A stretch of 64,000 nucleotides of DNA, taken from Paeniglutamicibacter gangotriensis Lz1y. Lineage in GTDB: Bacteria; Actinomycetota; Actinomycetes; Actinomycetales; Micrococcaceae. The DNA is taken from NCBI RefSeq assembly GCF_000348945.1, contig NZ_AOCK01000011.1, forward strand, positions 62,001 to 126,000, read 5' to 3'. The translations under genes were made by a program, and so were the position numbers. How positions within the stretch are numbered: the stretch's first letter is position 1; the number at the start of each line of letters is the position of its first letter. This document shows positions 60,904 through 64,000 of the stretch, one piece after another. The notes beneath the pieces are model-generated. The model did not search any database, had not been told where the DNA came from, and worked only from the letters and a program-made list of their open reading frames with translations.

Positions 60904-62163
60904 TCAGGACTTCACTGCCGGTCCAGTATCTTGATCTGCTTCTTTTCTGGCCCTATCGATAGAGGCGGCCGGCAGTTCAGCGCGGACGACCCAGTCCCCG
61001 CGAACGCGCTTCGCCGAGAGCGTTCCTCCGAAGGCTGCCATTCGGTCAGACATTCCGACGATCCCGGAACTGGGCCCTCCAACTTCGCCCCCTTGGTTCA
61101 CCGCTTGGCGGGGCAACGCGTTCGCGACTTCCAGCAACACTCGATCCGCAACCACAATAGCCTCGATACGGCAGGCCGCGTTCTGCTCAGCGTGCTTCAC
61201 AATGTTGGTCGTGGACTCTTGCAAGACCCGATACAGCGCCGCCTGCGCTGATTGAGGCAACGCTGCTAGCCTGGGGTCGACGGTCATCTTCGTTGGATGC
61301 CCAAGGTCAATCAGTCGTTCGGCAAAAATTTCAACACCAATGAGTATTTCGAGACTGCTTGCGGCATTGCCTGCGGAGTCAACCAGTGAGCCATCCACCC
61401 GAGTAGCGGGCCCATCGGACCGCAGTACATTAAGCATGACCCGCAGATCCTGCAGAGCCTCCTTCGACGTGACTCCTATGACCTTGAGTGCGGCTTGGGC
61501 CACGGCGGGGTCACCGGAGAAACCAGCGGCCTTGGCCTGCATGGAAATCACCGTGATGTCATGGGCAACAATGTCGTGAAGGTCCCTAGCAATGGCCTTG
61601 CGTTCTGCTTCTACGGCTTCTTTTTGCTTGCGCCGAAGCTCTTCGATGCGCCTTCGGTCAGATTCACGTTGTTCTTGATACTTTCTGGCGAAAAGTGCCA
61701 CGAAGTAGGCGATTCCAATGAGAGGAACCAGAAGAATCAAGAAACCAACGTCGTAGGTACGTATGACCACGATCGAAGTTGCCCATAGAAGCGTGACGCC
61801 GAGATACCGGAAGGAAAACTTGCGTGTTTGGGTCAGAGTGACAAGCCCGAGCAACAAAGGCACTACGAGAAGAGAAAAGAGATAGTGGCCAGTAATAAGC
61901 GCCAAAATCATAGGAATAACGGAAACCATTACGGCGGATTTGGCGTTGAACCATAGAAGCCCAAGTGCCAAAGTAAAAGTGATACTGACGACTGTTGCGG
62001 CAGCACGTTCACGGAATCTGGCGGGGTCTCCCTCACCCACTAAAGTGACAATATCGGTGACGAGTAACAGAGCAACAATTCCGCTTGAGATGAGAAGGAT
62101 CGTGCGTCCCAAGGGAGTCGCTGATCGAAGGTTGGTAGCTTGTTCTGTCATCGAGCTAATCAT
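60904..62163 (-). CDS. NarL-type sensor histidine kinase with six-TM sensor region
   Basis: A 419-residue kinase. Six membrane segments occupy about residues 21-160 with very short loops, so any ligand must be sensed at the membrane surface. A linker coiled coil (QRESDRRRIEELRRKQKEAV) leads to a HisKA_3 domain with the phospho-acceptor His196 in ARDLHDIVAHD, and a HATPase domain with QESTTNIVKHA and SSGIVGMSDRMAAFGG. ATG 62163 is chosen because AGGAG lies ten bases upstream. It is 58 bp downstream of a secreted peptide gene and divergent from the NarL-type regulator at 62535, its likely partner. Confidence 0.9.
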   Translation of the reverse strand: MISSMTEQATNLRSATPLGRTILLISSGIVALLLVTDIVTLVGEGDPARFRERAAATVVSITFTLALGLLWFNAKSAVMVSVIPMILALITGHYLFSLLVVPLLLGLVTLTQTRKFSFRYLGVTLLWATSIVVIRTYDVGFLILLVPLIGIAYFVALFARKYQEQRESDRRRIEELRRKQKEAVEAERKAIARDLHDIVAHDITVISMQAKAAGFSGDPAVAQAALKVIGVTSKEALQDLRVMLNVLRSDGPATRVDGSLVDSAGNAASSLEILIGVEIFAERLIDLGHPTKMTVDPRLAALPQSAQAALYRVLQESTTNIVKHAEQNAACRIEAIVVADRVLLEVANALPRQAVNQGGEVGGPSSGIVGMSDRMAAFGGTLSAKRVRGDWVVRAELPAASIDRARKEADQDTGPAVKS

Positions 62164-62221
62164 GTAACTATTGCTCCTGGAGTCGGGGCTCACGATAGTG
62201 AACCCCGACCATCAAGAATAC

Positions 62222-62422
62222 TTAACGGCCACACAGTGCTCCGAGGTTGCGGCAAACCCAGTCATTGAACGCGTCAGACGCGCCGGCGGGTGAAGCCATC
62301 GGAAGGGAGAAGCCCTGGGACGCGGGTCCTTGGGCGACTGCGGCCTGTGCAGGCACTGCGGCCGGCAGAAGTAGGGCCACGGACATTGTTACAGCAGCGA
62401 AGATGCGAGTTTTGCGAGTCAT
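62222..62422 (-). CDS. Secreted small peptide precursor with C-terminal CX6C motif, putative signal for the adjacent kinase
   Basis: The 66-residue precursor has a typical Sec signal peptide: MTRKTRIFAA, a hydrophobic core and an AQA cleavage site after residue 27. The mature product would be about 39 residues, ending in FNDWVCRNLGALCGR with Cys57 and Cys64 six residues apart and Trp55 just before them. It could form a disulfide or thioether ring. It is transcribed from its own promoter in front of the sensor kinase gene. No homologous family is known to me; the signalling role is inferred from context. Confidence 0.7.
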   Translation of the reverse strand: MTRKTRIFAAVTMSVALLLPAAVPAQAAVAQGPASQGFSLPMASPAGASDAFNDWVCRNLGALCGR

Positions 62423-62429
62423 GATGCTT

Positions 62430-62456
62430 ATTCTTGCACTAATTCTGTGAAGTCAA
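62430..62456 (-). promoter_or_regulatory. Promoter of the peptide-kinase operon
   Basis: On the reverse strand TTGACT (62456-62451) and AAGAAT (62435-62430) are spaced by 15 bp. The -10 ends seven bases before ATG 62422, so the message is probably leaderless. Confidence 0.5.
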
Positions 62457-62474
62457 CAGGTATTTATCGATTAT

Positions 62475-62527
62475 TCGTGCTACACGAGCACTTGGCTCAC
62501 ATTGCCGAGCAAAAGTTTCACTAGACT
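62475..62527. promoter_or_regulatory. Operator and -10 region of the response regulator
   Basis: GTGCT-ACACG-AGCAC (62477-62491), nested with TCGTG-3-CACGA, is an inverted repeat midway in the 112-bp divergent region, and CTTGGC-7-GCCGAG is a second imperfect one just to its right. TAGACT at 62522-62527 is the -10 box of the response regulator, seven bases before GTG 62535. Confidence 0.5.
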
Positions 62528-62534
62528 CTCTTCC

Positions 62535-63206
62535 GTGACTGTCATCCAAGTTCTCGTTGTTGATAATGAACCACTCATGCGCCAGGCCCTCAAGATCATC
62601 CTTGAAGCAGCGCCCGGATTCCAATGGTTGGGGGAAGCAACCAATGGAATCGAAGCCGTCGACTTTTGCGCTGGAAACAATCCTGATGTAATCCTCATGG
62701 ACATGCAGATGCCGCGCATGGACGGCGTCGAAGCAACAAGAATCATCACCACGAACTATCCCGACGTCGGTGTCCTCGCCATCACTGCGTTCTCCTCCGA
62801 GGAATACCTCGTTCCGGCACTCCGCGCCGGAGCCGCTGGATACCTAGTCAAGGACGCGGAGCCCACCGAGATCCTTACGGCCATTCAGGCCGTGCACGAT
62901 GGAAATGCAGCGATCTCTGCGTCTGTGTCGCAAGATCTCATTCTTGCCATCCGTGATGCACACGAAGTGAAGCCGAACAGCACACTGGGACAGATCCCCA
63001 TAGCGCTATCTGATCGCGAGCACGAAGTACTGCAGTTGTTGGCGCGCGGCAGAAACAACCCCGAAATGGCCGCCGAAATGCACGTTTCGGAAGCCACCGT
63101 CAAGGCTCATCTCAGCCGTATCCTCGCAAAACTTGGCGTCAGGGACAGGGTGCAGGCATTGATCCGGGCTGCCCAATACGGGCTGGTTGAACTGCACATG
63201 GACTAG
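62535..63206 (+). CDS. NarL/FixJ-family response regulator
   Basis: This 223-residue regulator has a receiver domain (VLVVDNEP, phospho-acceptor Asp56 in ILMDMQMPRMDG, Lys in YLVKDAE) and a LuxR-type helix-turn-helix (LSDREHEVLQLLARGRNNPE, VSEATVKAHLSRILAKLGVRDR). GTG 62535 is chosen because TAGACT ends seven bases before it; the TTG at 62502 lies within the promoter. It is divergent from the peptide-kinase operon and probably its output regulator. The BCCT transporter gene follows after 234 bp. Confidence 0.92.
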   Translation: MTVIQVLVVDNEPLMRQALKIILEAAPGFQWLGEATNGIEAVDFCAGNNPDVILMDMQMPRMDGVEATRIITTNYPDVGVLAITAFSSEEYLVPALRAGAAGYLVKDAEPTEILTAIQAVHDGNAAISASVSQDLILAIRDAHEVKPNSTLGQIPIALSDREHEVLQLLARGRNNPEMAAEMHVSEATVKAHLSRILAKLGVRDRVQALIRAAQYGLVELHMD

Positions 63207-63440
63207 AGCGGGCACCATAGTTCTTGACCTAATCCAAAACTCCATGGTTCAACCAAACCCACAAGCGTGATCGCCGACGACGTTCGCTTCAATGGTCCTC
63301 GACGTTCCTCAGCTTGGCCAGGAAACCAAATCGGTATTTCCGAAGCCGTGCTGAATTCACAGCATCTTAGGATTATCCAAATCGGGTGGGATAAGCCACG
63401 TTTTTGGAGGTCACCCACTGCAATCGCATAAGCTCAAAAA

Positions 63441-64000
63441 ATGACAACTGAACAGAAAAAGGTGAGCTCTTCGCCACCGGTACACCGGTGGGTGTTTTGG
63501 CCAGCGGCCATCATCACCATAGTTTTTGCCACTTTCGCCATGACCATGCCTGGCACGGCTGAGACGTTCTTCTTGTCGGTGCAGTCCAAGATCATCGGCT
63601 ATTTCAATTGGTATTACGTACTGATCGCAACAGGCTTCGTCGTTTTCAGCCTTTGGCTGGGCTTCGGAAAGTTTGGCGAAATCAAGCTTGGCAAAGACGA
63701 AGATGAGCCTGAGTTCTCTCTCGGGTCATGGTTCGCATTGCTCTTCGCTGCGGGAATGGGAATCGGACTCGTCTTCTACGGCGTCTCCGAACCACTAAGT
63801 CACTTTGCATCGCCCAAACCCGGAGCTTCGGGTTCCCCCTCCGATCTTGCCCAACAGGCACAAGCCCAAACTTTCCTGCACTGGGGAGTCCACGCGTGGT
63901 CAATCTACGTGGTCATCGGTTTGGCCCTTGCCTACGCGATCCACCGCCGCGGGCGCCCCATCTCGATTCGATGGACACTCGAACCGTTGTTGGGGCGCAA
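63441..64000 (+). CDS. BCCT-family osmolyte (betaine/carnitine/choline) transporter, 5' part
   Basis: The frame opens at ATG 63441 (MTTEQKKVSSSPPVHRW) and runs off the window after about 186 residues. It has four membrane segments so far, an acidic loop (GKDEDEPEF), and the BCCT signature GMGIGLVFYGVSEPLSHFA, followed by a WGVHAWSIYVVIGLALAYA segment. It would import a compatible solute with sodium or protons. Only the N-terminal third is visible, so the substrate cannot be guessed further. Confidence 0.88.
   Translation, partial: MTTEQKKVSSSPPVHRWVFWPAAIITIVFATFAMTMPGTAETFFLSVQSKIIGYFNWYYVLIATGFVVFSLWLGFGKFGEIKLGKDEDEPEFSLGSWFALLFAAGMGIGLVFYGVSEPLSHFASPKPGASGSPSDLAQQAQAQTFLHWGVHAWSIYVVIGLALAYAIHRRGRPISIRWTLEPLLGR

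Overview
The window looks like a chromosomal segment of a GC-rich actinobacterium, most likely a member of the Micrococcaceae (Arthrobacter in the broad sense). This is inferred from the strong G/C third-position bias, the lhr-nei2 pair, a DUF4916 protein, actinobacterial two-component and SDR families, an actinobacterial-type SOS box, and many genes with a TANNNT -10 box six or seven bases before the start codon and no Shine-Dalgarno (leaderless mRNAs). I see no rRNA operon, CRISPR array, prophage or intact insertion sequence. One tRNA gene, tRNA-Ser(CGA), is present.

Layout. 0-6.3 kb: signalling and nucleotide genes (histidine phosphatase, receiver-less winged-helix regulator, OmpR-type response regulator plus kinase, upp, tadA). 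6.3-17.5 kb: a YcaQ-like protein, tRNA-Ser, a nucleotide-sugar/NmrA-like reductase, a PAP2 phosphatase, rlmH, then the large Lhr helicase with Nei2 glycosylase and a pseudouridine synthase. 17.6-27.5 kb: a coiled-coil membrane protein, small metabolic enzymes, an autoregulated ribbon-helix-helix/VOC pair, an old-yellow-enzyme homologue and a drug exporter that converge on three tandem hairpins. 27.6-36.5 kb: a frameshifted small membrane gene, tgt and a queuosine-precursor transporter, a lipoprotein, an ABC exporter, a TetR regulator with a perfect 24-bp operator, and pdxK. 36.9-46.9 kb: a 1103-residue secreted subtilase with a CRP/GlxR-like site inside its promoter, a serine hydrolase, an LpqI-like GH3 lipoprotein, SOS-controlled umuDC, and a CcdA/DsbA thiol pair. 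47-60.5 kb: a doubly broken secreted SH3/peptidase gene, an acyl-CoA ligase, a UDG-like protein with an epimerase, an SDR, a D-amino acid dehydrogenase, a SWIM-SNF2 helicase with an uncharacterised partner, and a nitroreductase.

60.9-64 kb: the most interesting locus. A 66-residue secreted peptide precursor with a C-terminal CX6C motif lies directly upstream of a six-TM sensor kinase. A NarL-type response regulator is divergent across a 112-bp region that contains inverted repeats, and a BCCT osmolyte transporter follows and runs off the window. The arrangement suggests an undescribed peptide-sensing two-component system.

The main anomalies are the two independent frame lesions in the 47-48.5 kb gene (a 28-bp tandem duplication and a 1-nt deletion), the Lys-to-Arg change at the expected UmuD catalytic lysine, and the frameshift in the small gene at 27.7 kb.
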